Assembly: GCA_963727415.1 (NCBI GenBank)
Contig: CAVSGF010000003.1
Coordinates: 620,001-684,000, forward strand
DNA: 64,000 nucleotides
Reading direction: 5' to 3'
Source: DASQPR01 sp963727415
GTDB taxonomy: Bacteria; Actinomycetota; Actinomycetes; Mycobacteriales; Micromonosporaceae
Numbering within the stretch: the stretch's first letter is position 1; the number at the start of each line of letters is the position of its first letter. A program made the translations under genes and the position numbers. Below, in pieces: positions 34,053 to 42,523 of this stretch. The notes beneath the pieces were generated by a model, which saw only the letters and a list, made by a program, of their open reading frames with translations, did not search any database and was not told the DNA's origin.

Positions 34053-34577
34053 ATGACCGTGAGAGCCAGACTGCACGTGCTCGCCTACCGGACCGCTTAC
34101 CGGATCCCGTTCAAGTGGCGCCGCCGACTGGTTCGCCTGGTAGCTCCCCACTACACCGTCGGGTCGGTGATCGTGGTACGGGACTCCGAGGCGGCCGAAC
34201 CCGGCCGCCTCCTGTTGCTGCGCCAGCCGCCTGGGCACGGCTGGTCGCTGCCGGCCGGTCTGCTCGACCGTCGCGAGTCGCCGCTGGACGCCGCGGTTCG
34301 TGAGCTGCACGAGGAGACCGGCATCAAGGTCGACGCCGCCGACGTGAGCCCGGCCAGCCCGAACGCGGTAGTGCATCAGATGGGCCGCTGGGTCGACTGC
34401 GTGTACCAGGTTCAGGTGCCGTCGTCCCAGGTGGAGTTGAAGGTCGACGGCGGTGAGGTACTGGAGGCCGGGTGGTTCCGGCTGGACGCCCTGCCACCCC
34501 TGCGCACGTCCGCGGCGGCGCTTCTCGCCGTGTACGGCATCGGCCCGTACGTCGGCTATCCGGAAGCACAAGTCTGA
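34053..34577 (+). CDS. NUDIX hydrolase
   Basis: 174 residues. The NUDIX box is complete: GLLDRRESPLDAAVRELHEE followed by TGI (GX5EX7REUXEEXGU). Preceding strands RLLLLRQPPGHGWSLPAG and following EVLEAGWFRLDALPPL complete the fold. It hydrolyses a nucleoside diphosphate linked to another moiety; the substrate is unknown. The N-terminal 30 residues are very basic (LAYRTAYRIPFKWRRRLVRL), possibly membrane-associated. Its stop overlaps the start of the nucleotidyltransferase gene (TGATG), so the two are coupled. Confidence 0.9.
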   Translation: MTVRARLHVLAYRTAYRIPFKWRRRLVRLVAPHYTVGSVIVVRDSEAAEPGRLLLLRQPPGHGWSLPAGLLDRRESPLDAAVRELHEETGIKVDAADVSPASPNAVVHQMGRWVDCVYQVQVPSSQVELKVDGGEVLEAGWFRLDALPPLRTSAAALLAVYGIGPYVGYPEAQV

Positions 34578-35404
34578 TGCCGGTCTGCGTCGTCATCCTC
34601 GCCGCTGGGGAGGGGCACAGGCTACGACCGCTTACCACGATCCGGCCCAAGGCGCTGTGCCCGGTCGGAAACGTCCCCCTGCTGGAGCGGGCGCTGGGCG
34701 CCGCCGCTGCCCTCGGCTTCGCCGGGCCGGATCAGGTCGCGGTCAACGCTTGGCATCACGCCGACGCGATCGTCTCCGCGGTCGGTGGCCGGGTCCACCT
34801 CTCGGTCGAGGCCGGGCCGGCTCCACTGGGCAGTGCCGGCGGGCTGGCGGCGCTGCGCGACTGGATCGGCGGGCGCGACGTGCTGGTCGGCAACGCCGAC
34901 GCCTACCTCTCTGGTGGCTCGATCGAGCCACTGCTGATCGGCTGGGACGCGACCGGGGTACGCATGCTCGGGGTTCGCGCGGGCATCCGGCACGTGGCCG
35001 AGTTCGGGGTCTACCGCTTCGCCGGATTCAGCCTGCTGCCCTGGCATATGGTGGCCGCGCTGCCGGTGGAGCACGCCGACCTCGTGCGGACGGTGTGGCG
35101 GCCAGCCGAAGCCGCCGGTGCCCTGGACGTGATCGACTATTGCGGCACGTACATCGATACCGGCACACCCGGCGACTACCTGTCCGCCAACCTGCACGCG
35201 ATCGGTTCGGCGCCGGCGCTCGTCGAGGCGTCCGCGGTGGTCACCGGCGCGGTCCGGCGCACGGTCGTCGGTGCCGACGCCGTGATCAGGGGGTACACCG
35301 AGGAATGCGTGGTCTGGCCGGGCGCCGTCGTGAACGCCGGTGAACGGCTGGTCCGAGCAATCCGGTACGGCCCGGACCCGGCGCAGACCGTGCGGCTAGC
35401 ATGA
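34577..35404 (+). CDS. Sugar-phosphate nucleotidyltransferase-like protein
   Basis: 275 residues of the NTP_transferase fold: VVILAAGEGHRLRPLTTIRP (signature GxGxRxxPxT-like) followed by KALCPVGNVPLLERAL. VNAWHHADAIVSAV, GGLAALRDWIGGRDVLVGNA (NAD in place of the usual GD) and a C-terminal hexapeptide-like ALVEASAVVTGAVRRTVVGA follow. It probably forms a nucleotide sugar from NTP and sugar 1-phosphate. Coupled to the NUDIX gene, which could remove diphosphate-linked products; that link is inference. Confidence 0.8.
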   Translation: MPVCVVILAAGEGHRLRPLTTIRPKALCPVGNVPLLERALGAAAALGFAGPDQVAVNAWHHADAIVSAVGGRVHLSVEAGPAPLGSAGGLAALRDWIGGRDVLVGNADAYLSGGSIEPLLIGWDATGVRMLGVRAGIRHVAEFGVYRFAGFSLLPWHMVAALPVEHADLVRTVWRPAEAAGALDVIDYCGTYIDTGTPGDYLSANLHAIGSAPALVEASAVVTGAVRRTVVGADAVIRGYTEECVVWPGAVVNAGERLVRAIRYGPDPAQTVRLA

Positions 35405-35441
35405 TGCTCACGCGTCCCGCCCCTCCGGCAAGGGAGAACCG

Positions 35442-35729
35442 ATGATCACCGCGATCGTGCTGATCGACTGCGCCACCGACTCCATCCCGGAGGTCGCTGA
35501 AACCCTGGCCAACCTGGACGGGGTAAGCGAGGTCTACTCGGTGGCCGGCGGCGTGGATCTGATCGCCGTCGTACGGGTGCGCGAGTTCGACCAGATCGCC
35601 GAGGTGATCGCGGGCGGCATCTCCAAGGTCGACGGCGTGCTGAACACCGACACGCACATCGCGTTCCGGGCGTACTCGCAGCACGATCTCGAAGAAGCCT
35701 TCTCGATCGGGTTCGGCGGCGACGAGTGA
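35442..35729 (+). CDS. Stand-alone Lrp/AsnC ligand-binding (RAM) domain protein
   Basis: 95 residues, all RAM domain: ITAIVLIDCATDSIPEVAET, VSEVYSVAGGVDLIAVVRVR, VDGVLNTDTHIAFRAYSQHD. There is no DNA-binding helix-turn-helix, so it must act through other proteins or as a small-molecule sensor. ATG 35442 is preceded by AAGGGAG. The C-terminal EEAFSIGFGGDE is common in actinobacterial members located near trpD. Confidence 0.9.
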   Translation: MITAIVLIDCATDSIPEVAETLANLDGVSEVYSVAGGVDLIAVVRVREFDQIAEVIAGGISKVDGVLNTDTHIAFRAYSQHDLEEAFSIGFGGDE

Positions 35730-35777
35730 TCCCGCCCGATCATCCAGGCGGTTCCTCCGGGCGGTCCATGATCAGAA

Positions 35778-35834
35778 ATAGTGGACGCTGATGGCTGCGG
35801 GATGGCATCGGAAGCAGCGACCAGCGTCCACTAT
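35778..35834. terminator. Long inverted repeat between convergent genes
   Basis: ATAGTGGACGCTG at 35778-35790 is exactly complementary to 35822-35834. The 31-base loop holds a further GCTGC/GCAGC pair, so the whole can fold as one extended hairpin. It lies between the RAM gene (+) and the S9 peptidase gene (-), as expected for a bidirectional terminator. Confidence 0.7.
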
Positions 35835-35863
35835 CGGCCGGCATCAGATCACTGACGGCTCAC

Positions 35864-37801
35864 TTACAGGTAACGGCCGAACCAGTCCAGGATCGCCTCG
35901 AACCGGGCCATCCGGTGCGACGGCAGGCCCGACCGGCTGAGTTCGTGCCCCTCGGCTGGGAAGATCAGCATTTCGGCGGTCCGGCCACGACGGCGAAGTT
36001 CGACGTACAGCCGGTGGCCCTGCTCGATCGGGCAGCGCCAATCTTCCTCCGAGTGGATGATCAGCATCGGAATTTCGATCTGGTCCACATAGGTCAGCGG
36101 CGACTGCTTACGCCGCTGTTCCACGTCGGTGCCGTAGAGGTCATCTCCGAAGAAGAAGCCGATATCGGACGAGCCGACGAAGCTGTCGATGGCATTGACC
36201 GCGCGTTCGGACACCGCGGCGCGGAACCGGAGGCCCTCGTGCGCCGCCAGCCACGTGGTCATATAGCCGCCGTGCGAGCCGCCCAGCACACCGACCCGGT
36301 TCGCGTCCAGGCCCGGATCCTTGCCGACCACGTCGAGAATGGCCATCAGGTCTCCGGTGGACACCTCGCCGACGTTGCCGATGACGGCGCGGCCGTGCGC
36401 CTGCCCGTAGCCGGAGGAGCCGCGCGGGTTCGTGTAGAGAACCGCGTAGCCCGCCGCCGCGTACACCTGGGCCTCGTCGAACAGCTGCCACCCGTACTGG
36501 GTGAACGGGCCGCCGTGGATCATCAGCAACACCGGATGCGGGCCGTCACCGGCCGGACGGGCCAGCCACCCATGAACCGGGTAGCCATCGGGAGCGGTCG
36601 CGGTGACCTCCTCGAGCGGGATGACCGTGGCCTCGGCCCGATAGCCGCCGCTGAAGTCGGTGAGGACCCGCTCCTCCCCGTCCCACTCGCGGATCAGGAC
36701 GTCGCCCCACGTCTGGCCATCGGCGAACGACGCGACCACGAGCGGCCCGGAGGGTGTTGAGATCATCGCCGCCGCCTGCACTTGGCGCCGACCTTCGAGC
36801 AGGATCTGCGGCGCGCCCCCGTCGAACGGAATCAGCAGCAGGTCAACCGCGCCCCGATTCTCGTTCGGGAACAGGATGCCGCTGTCTCCTACGAAGATGG
36901 ACGACGGCAGGTGGTACGTCTCCTCGTCGGTGACCCGCTCCGGGGCCGTCGCACCGGTGACCGGTGCCGACCACAGCGAGGTGTTCAGCGCCACCCCGTT
37001 GAGGTCATTCGGACCGATGGTGTTGCCGACGAAGTACACCGTCTGGCCGTCCGGGGCGAACCACGGCTGCGAGACGCTCATGCCGCCCCTGGTCAGGGCC
37101 TCGCGGCCGGAGCCGTCCGGGCGGCAAACCCAGACGTCGTTGCGCAGATCGTTGCCGCGGTTGTCATGCCCGGCCGCGACGAACACGAGCAGATCGCCGA
37201 GCGCGTTCCAGCGCACGTCGCCGTGGTCGACGTCCCCCGCGGTGATCTGCACCGGGACGGCGGGCTCGCCGGCGACCGGTACCACGAAGATGTGCCGCGG
37301 CCGGTCGAGCAGGTAACCGATGCCATCCCGGTGGAAGCTGAACTTGGTGATCCGCCGGGGTGGCTCCTTGTCCGGGCCTTTGCCCTCCACCGTGCCGTAC
37401 CGGCCGAACTCAGGCACTCGCGCGAGATACGCGATGCGATCGCCGGTGCCGCTCCAATCGAAGGATTCAACGCCGAGCGGGTTGGCGGTCAGCCGGCGCG
37501 CCTCGCCGCCATCGGTCGGCATCATCCACAGCTGGGTCTTGCCCGGCTTGCCGGACGGATCGCTCTCGGACCGCAGGAACGCCAGCCACTTCCCATCCGG
37601 AGAGTACGCCGGAGCTGAATCCCGGGACCCGAAGGTGATCTGGCGCGGCTCACCGTCGTCGGTCGGCACCTGCCAGAGCTGGCTCGGGTAATCGTCGTTG
37701 TCCAGATCGATACGGCGCACGGCAACGACCGCGTTCTCACCGGAGGGATGCAGGGTGGGGGCGCCGACGTAACGGGTAAGTGACAGCTGCGATGGTTTCA
37801 C
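35864..37801 (-). CDS. S9-family prolyl-oligopeptidase/acylaminoacyl-peptidase
   Basis: Serine peptidase of about 645 residues. The N-terminal beta-propeller (1-380) has WD40-like/TolB repeats such as DSAPAYSPDGKWLAFLRSES and WFAPDGQTVYFVG. The C-terminal alpha/beta-hydrolase domain has MIHGGPFTQYGWQLFDEAQV, GVLGGSHGGYMTTWLAAHEG (nucleophile Ser), LIIHSEEDWRCPIEQG (Asp) and FPAEGHELSRSG (His). It cleaves short peptides or N-acylated residues, probably in the cytoplasm since no signal peptide is seen. GTG 37801 fits the start of homology (KPSQLSLTRYVGAPTLHPSG). Confidence 0.9.
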   Translation of the reverse strand: MKPSQLSLTRYVGAPTLHPSGENAVVAVRRIDLDNDDYPSQLWQVPTDDGEPRQITFGSRDSAPAYSPDGKWLAFLRSESDPSGKPGKTQLWMMPTDGGEARRLTANPLGVESFDWSGTGDRIAYLARVPEFGRYGTVEGKGPDKEPPRRITKFSFHRDGIGYLLDRPRHIFVVPVAGEPAVPVQITAGDVDHGDVRWNALGDLLVFVAAGHDNRGNDLRNDVWVCRPDGSGREALTRGGMSVSQPWFAPDGQTVYFVGNTIGPNDLNGVALNTSLWSAPVTGATAPERVTDEETYHLPSSIFVGDSGILFPNENRGAVDLLLIPFDGGAPQILLEGRRQVQAAAMISTPSGPLVVASFADGQTWGDVLIREWDGEERVLTDFSGGYRAEATVIPLEEVTATAPDGYPVHGWLARPAGDGPHPVLLMIHGGPFTQYGWQLFDEAQVYAAAGYAVLYTNPRGSSGYGQAHGRAVIGNVGEVSTGDLMAILDVVGKDPGLDANRVGVLGGSHGGYMTTWLAAHEGLRFRAAVSERAVNAIDSFVGSSDIGFFFGDDLYGTDVEQRRKQSPLTYVDQIEIPMLIIHSEEDWRCPIEQGHRLYVELRRRGRTAEMLIFPAEGHELSRSGLPSHRMARFEAILDWFGRYL

Positions 37802-37900
37802 GTGCCACAACCTATCGTGTGTACCCCGCGACGGCGTACCCCTCGCTCGCCCCGTGAATCCGGCTGGGGCGGCCACCGGCGATCCGCTCGGGAGCGAACG

Positions 37901-38982
37901 CTACGCCCGCTCCTCCACACGCCGGGCGGTGGCATAGGTGACCCACCGCTGTAGCAGTTCGGCGGCGTTACCCGAGTTGATCGCCGCACGCGCTCGCCGC
38001 ATACCGTCGGCGAGTGCCTCGTGCAACGCGTTGTCGTCGTCGGCCCGGGACCGGAGTGCGCGGCCAGGGCCGCTGCCGCGTTGACCACCACCGCGTCCTG
38101 CACCGGGCCGGTCTCACCGGCCAGAACCCGCCGCGCGACGCCTCCGTTGAAGGTGGCGTCACCGCCACGCAGATCGCCCGGCACCGAGCGCGGGACGCCC
38201 AGAGTCGGCGGCGTCGACCACGGTCTCGCGTACGCCGCCGCCGGCCGCCACCCACAGCCGGGTCGGCGCCGTCGTGGTGAACTCGTCCAGCCCGTCTTCG
38301 CCGCGCATGCACCAGCACCGAGTCGCCGCGGCGAGCGAACACGTCGGCCATGACCCGGGCCATCCTGGCATCGGCGCAGCCGACCGCGGCGCTGCGTGGC
38401 TGCGCCGGGTTGGTGAGCGGGCCGAGGAAGTTGAAGAACGTGGGCGACCCCATCTCGCGGCGGGGCACCGGCGGCGTGCCGCAGGCCGGAGTGGAACACC
38501 GGGGCGAAGCAGAACCCGATGCCCGACCTCGTTCACGCAGGCGGCGACGCCGGCTGGGCTCAGGTCCAGCGGCATGCCGAGGATGCTCGATCAGGTCGGC
38601 GGCGCCACACGAGGATGACGCGGCGCGGTTGCCATGCTTGACCACCCGGACGCCGGCCGCGGCCACGACCAGCGCCGCCATGGTGGAGATGTTGACCGTG
38701 TGGGCCTGGTCGCCGCCGGTGCCGACGACGTCGACCGCATCAGCGCGTACCTCGTCGGCGAGCCGCACCCGGACCGCGTTGCGCAAGCATCGAGTCGACC
38801 AGACCGCTCACCTCGGCCGGTGACTCGCCCTTGGCCCGCATCGCAACCGCGAACGCGGCGATCTGCACCGGGGTCGCGCTGCCGGCCATGATTTCGTCCA
38901 TCGCCCAGGCGGTGTCGCCGGCGGACAACTCGTCGGACCGCAGCAATGCGGAGATCAACTGTGGCCAGGTGCGCTCGCCCAT
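37901..38982 (-). CDS. trpD: Anthranilate phosphoribosyltransferase, multiply frameshifted
   Basis: Tryptophan pathway enzyme joining anthranilate and PRPP. From ATG 38982: TWPQLISALLRSDELSAGDT and TPVQIAAFAVAMRAKGESPA. Then in another frame VDVVGTGGDQAHTVNISTMA (PRPP GTGGD loop) and VVKHGNRAASSSCGAADLIE. Further frames give MPLDLSPAGVAACVNEVG, GSPTFFNFLGPLTNPAQPRS, RGEDGLDEFTTTAPTRLWV, RVLAGETGPVQDAVVVNAAA and finally INSGNAAELLQRWVTYATAR to the TAG at 37901. About eight or more indels break an otherwise conserved protein, mostly at C or G runs. Expected size is about 350 residues. Rv2192c equivalent, next to ctaE. Confidence 0.88.
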
Positions 38983-39034
38983 GCGAGGACCTCCGGGGGG
39001 AAATGGCGGCTATGGCAGCGCCGGGCGCGGGGAT

Positions 39035-39463
39035 CTAGCGCCGCAGCAGGTCCGCGACGGTGCGGCCAGTCGTGATCGGGTCAAGCGGGTGGACCAGGAC
39101 GCCCTCCACCTTTGCGTACGCGGCGAGCCAGCGGTCCGCGGTACGTGCGATCGCGACGCAGATCGGTGGGCAATCGTCGACCTCGTCGCGAAGCTGACGG
39201 GAGATGCCGAGGCCACCGGCCGGCTGCGCCTCACCATCGAGGACCAGCAGGCTGACGTCGTTCTGGTCGACAATATTGATGCACTCGTCGTACGTCGAAG
39301 CATCCACGAACTGAACCTTCGTGCCAGGTGCCGGCTTGGTGCCGATCGCCTGCCGGAATCGGTCGCGGATCTCGGGCCGGTCGCTGTACAGCAGGATTAG
39401 ATAGGTGCGCGCGCTCGCGCTCGTGGACCCGGTGTCCGAGGGGCCGTGCGTCGCTACAGTCAT
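39035..39463 (-). CDS. Response-regulator-like (receiver fold) protein
   Basis: 142 residues. YLILLYSDRPEIRDRFRQAI, VSLLVLDGEAQPAGGLGISR and VHPLDPITTGRTVADLLRR give a CheY-like alternating pattern; the Asp in LVLDGE matches the phosphoacceptor position, but the usual DD pair after strand 1 reads SDR. There is no output domain. Function unknown. The open frame reaches 39538; ATG 39463 with GGGAG upstream is preferred. It lies 52 bases upstream of trpD on the same strand. Confidence 0.7.
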   Translation of the reverse strand: MTVATHGPSDTGSTSASARTYLILLYSDRPEIRDRFRQAIGTKPAPGTKVQFVDASTYDECINIVDQNDVSLLVLDGEAQPAGGLGISRQLRDEVDDCPPICVAIARTADRWLAAYAKVEGVLVHPLDPITTGRTVADLLRR

Positions 39464-39843
39464 TCCTGCTCTCCCGTACCGTACGTGCTCGGCCGCCGAC
39501 CGGGCCGGGCTTGTTCGTGCCCTGCGAGTTGCGATCATGATGAGATTGGCGGCCGGATGATCGCCCTGATCCTAACCGGCCGCCCCGGCTGGCTATTCAG
39601 CGGCCGACCGGTCAGCCGGCGCCGGGTCGATCGCGGCATGCGCGCCGCCGGGGAACGCGACCGATCCGCGAGGACGTACCGGCTGGAATGCGACCGATCT
39701 CCGGTTACCGGACGTTTTCGAGCGCCTACCGTTCGTACCAGCACCCGATCTGACCAGGCATTTCCGCGGTAGCTTCATCGCGACACGGCACCAGATCGCT
39801 ACCCCGGCGCCCGGCGCCGCATCTCGGGGGCAATAATGACCGC
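39464..39843. other. Divergent control region between 39035 gene and ctaE
   Basis: 380 bases without a supported gene. Contains the palindrome TCCGGTTACCGGA (39700-39712), GCGACCGATC twice (near 39656 and 39690), and CAATAATG just before the ctaE GTG, which could be a -10 element for a leaderless or very short leader. Both divergent transcripts must be initiated in this interval. Confidence 0.5.
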
Positions 39844-40446
39844 GTGACTGCGGCCTCAACAACGATTGACCAGAGTCGGATCCATTCACTGACCAGGCCC
39901 AACATGGTCAGCGTCGGAACGATCGTATGGCTCTCCAGCGAACTGATGTTCTTCGCCGGCCTGTTTGCGATGTATTTCTCCATTCGCGCGGCGGCGCCCG
40001 GACTGTGGAAGGAGCACACGCCGCACCTGGATGTGGCCTATGCGCTGCCCTTCACGCTGATCCTGGTCGCGTCGTCGATCACCTGCCAGCTCGGCGTCTT
40101 CGCGGCCGAGAAGGGTGATGTCTACAGGCTGCGCTTCTGGTTCACCGTCACGTTCGTGATGGGCCTGATCTTCGTGCTCGGGCAGGCGAACGAATACCGG
40201 ATGCTGGTGAGCGAAGGCATCAAGATTAACACCGACGGCTTCGGATCGATGTTCTTCCTGACCACCGGATTCCATGGTTTGCACGTGATGGGCGGTCTGC
40301 TCGCGTTCATCATCTACATGATCCGGACGACCATGGGCCGCTTCACGCCCGCACAGGCGACATCCGCGATTGTCGTGTCCTACTACTGGCACTTCGTCGA
40401 CATTGTGTGGATCGCCCTGTTCTCCATGATCTACTTGCTCAGGTAA
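39844..40446 (+). CDS. ctaE: Cytochrome c oxidase subunit III
   Basis: Subunit III of the aa3 oxidase, 200 residues with five membrane helices (short actinobacterial form). TIVWLSSELMFFAGLFAMYF opens the hydrophobic core, FFLTTGFHGLHVMGGLLAFI carries the lipid-binding region, and the end is VVSYYWHFVDIVWIALFSMI. GTG start at 39844. First gene of ctaE-qcrC-qcrA-qcrB, whose products form the bc1-aa3 supercomplex in the cytoplasmic membrane. Confidence 0.95.
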   Translation: MTAASTTIDQSRIHSLTRPNMVSVGTIVWLSSELMFFAGLFAMYFSIRAAAPGLWKEHTPHLDVAYALPFTLILVASSITCQLGVFAAEKGDVYRLRFWFTVTFVMGLIFVLGQANEYRMLVSEGIKINTDGFGSMFFLTTGFHGLHVMGGLLAFIIYMIRTTMGRFTPAQATSAIVVSYYWHFVDIVWIALFSMIYLLR

Positions 40447-40526
40447 GCACGCCCTGACGCAGGTAACCACCCACCATGCCAGCCGCTCTTCCACAAGCAC
40501 GTCTACATATCCGCCAAGGTGAGGTC

Positions 40527-41351
40527 ATGACCGCTTCTCCACCCGATAAACCACCGGCGCGCGCACGCGCACGAACCCCGCAGTCAAAGCTGCGCCGGCG
40601 CTTGTCCGGCGGCGCCCGGATGATCGCGGCGCTCGCCCTCGTGGGTGGCATTTACGCGGCGTTCTCGCCAGCCACGGCGGCATCCGGCGAGCCAGTCCTC
40701 GACGGCGCCGCCAAGCAAGGCCAGATGATCTATAACGACGCCTGCATCACCTGCCACGGCAACAACGCCCAGGGTGTGCCGGGTCGCGGCCCGAGCCTGA
40801 TCGGTGTCGGGTCGGCGGCCGTGGAATTCCAGGTCTCGACCGGCCGGATGCCACTGGCCCGGCAAGAAGCCCAGGCCCAGCGCAAGACGCCGGTCTTCAC
40901 CGACGAGCAGGCCAAGGAGATCGGCGCGTACATCCAGGCGCTTGGCGGCGGCCCGCAACTGCCGCAGGGCAGCGACCTCGGCGCCGGGGGCGACCCTTCC
41001 GCCGGCGGCGAACTGTTCCGGGTGAACTGCTCGTCCTGCCACTCATTCGGCGCCCATGGTGGCGCGCTGTCGTCCGGTAAGTTCGCCCCCACGCTGTACG
41101 AGGCGACCAGCCGGCAGATCTACGCGGCGATGCTCACCGGGCCGCAGAACATGCCGGTCTTCGGCGACAACCAGCTGAGCCCGCAAGAGAAGCGCGACAT
41201 CATCTCCTACATCGAGGACCTCCAGATCAACCAGAACCCGGGTGGCTTCGGGCTCGGCCGGCTCGGCCCAGTCTCGGAAGGCCTGGTGATCTTCCTGGTC
41301 GGCATGGTGGTAATCATCTTTGCCACGCTGTGGATTGCAGGGAAGTCATGA
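40527..41351 (+). CDS. qcrC: Cytochrome bc1 complex diheme cytochrome c subunit
   Basis: 274 residues. The basic N-terminus, then a signal-anchor helix (MIAALALVGGIYAAFSPATA). Two c-type heme sites are seen, DACITCHGNNAQG (about 75) and NCSSCHSFGAHGG (about 175), and a C-terminal anchor LVIFLVGMVVIIFATLWI. The two hemes replace a soluble cytochrome c by wiring bc1 directly to the oxidase in actinobacteria. ATG 40527 with AAGGTGAGG immediately upstream; the longer upstream frame is not needed. ATGA overlap with qcrA. Confidence 0.96.
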   Translation: MTASPPDKPPARARARTPQSKLRRRLSGGARMIAALALVGGIYAAFSPATAASGEPVLDGAAKQGQMIYNDACITCHGNNAQGVPGRGPSLIGVGSAAVEFQVSTGRMPLARQEAQAQRKTPVFTDEQAKEIGAYIQALGGGPQLPQGSDLGAGGDPSAGGELFRVNCSSCHSFGAHGGALSSGKFAPTLYEATSRQIYAAMLTGPQNMPVFGDNQLSPQEKRDIISYIEDLQINQNPGGFGLGRLGPVSEGLVIFLVGMVVIIFATLWIAGKS

Positions 41352-42523
41352 CCGATACCTCTACACACCACGCCGCCGGCCACGCGGCCGAGGAGTTCGA
41401 CGCGGATGACCCGCGCCTGACCCGATTCGACCTGGTCCGCGAGGGCGCCCGCCGAGACGGCGTGGAGATCGTCCACTACGAGCCGCGGTTCCCGGTGCCC
41501 GGAACCAAGCGGGAGAAGCGGATCGTCCGTTCGCTGGCGCTGCTGTTCCTGCTGGTCGGCCTATTCGCGACCGTGTTCGTGGTGGCCTACATCTGGTGGC
41601 CGTGGCAATTCAAGATCGGCGACAACAAGGCCAACTACTACACGCCGATCCTCGGCCTCTCGCTCGGATTGTGCCTGGCATTCCTCGGCATCGCACTGAT
41701 CGCCTGGGGCAAGAAGCTGCTGCCCGAGGAGATCGCGGTGCAGGCCCGGCACGACGGCCCGTCCGACTCGACCGAGGCCAAGCTCACCAGTCAGACCATT
41801 CTCAACATGGGCGACGAGCTGGGCATCCGGCGCCGTCCGATGCTGGGGCTCGCGGCCCTGGCCGGCCTGGCGCCGATCGGCATCGCGGCGGCCGCTCCGG
41901 TGATCGGTGGCTTCATCAAGGACCCGAACAACTCCGGTCCCACGATCAACGGCAAGAAGGCATCGATCCTGACCACCACCGGATGGACTCCGACCGACAC
42001 CAATCCGGGCCCGATCGCGCTGACCCGCGAGGACGGCACCAAGATCCGTCCCGAGGACGTCAGCACCGGCGGGCAGATGACCGTCTTCCCGGGGATTCCG
42101 GGTGGCGCGACGAACGAGCACGCCGACTCGCCGACGCTGCTGATTCACCTGCGCGACGATGACGCCGCCACGCTCGAAGCCAACCTGATCAACGAAAACA
42201 AGGGCCCGGTCACCGGCTTCAACTGGAACAACTACGCGGCGTTCTCCAAGATCTGCACGCACGCCGGCTGCCCGGCGAGCCTGTACGAGCAGCAGACCAA
42301 CATCCTGCTCTGCCCGTGCCACCAGTCGCAGTTCCAGATCACCGACAACGCCCGGCCGATCTTCGGCCCGGCCACCCGGCGGCTGCCGATGCTGCCGCTG
42401 GCGGTGGATGCCGACGGTTTCTTCGTCGCGGGTATCGTCCAGCAGGATGGCTCAATCAAGCCTTCGGGCTTCACTGTGCCAATCGGTCCAGGTTTCTGGG
42501 AGAGGTCGGATAGGGAATCATGA
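41348..42523 (+). CDS. qcrA: Rieske iron-sulfur subunit of cytochrome bc1
   Basis: 391 residues. Three N-terminal membrane helices, as is typical for actinobacteria (SLALLFLLVGLFATVFVVAY, YTPILGLSLGLCLAFLGIAL, LGLAALAGLAPIGIAAAAPV). The Rieske cluster ligands are in KICTHAGCPASLYEQ and ILLCPCHQSQF (2 Cys, 2 His). Transfers electrons from menaquinol to heme c. Overlaps both neighbours by ATGA. Confidence 0.96.
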   Translation: MTDTSTHHAAGHAAEEFDADDPRLTRFDLVREGARRDGVEIVHYEPRFPVPGTKREKRIVRSLALLFLLVGLFATVFVVAYIWWPWQFKIGDNKANYYTPILGLSLGLCLAFLGIALIAWGKKLLPEEIAVQARHDGPSDSTEAKLTSQTILNMGDELGIRRRPMLGLAALAGLAPIGIAAAAPVIGGFIKDPNNSGPTINGKKASILTTTGWTPTDTNPGPIALTREDGTKIRPEDVSTGGQMTVFPGIPGGATNEHADSPTLLIHLRDDDAATLEANLINENKGPVTGFNWNNYAAFSKICTHAGCPASLYEQQTNILLCPCHQSQFQITDNARPIFGPATRRLPMLPLAVDADGFFVAGIVQQDGSIKPSGFTVPIGPGFWERSDRES

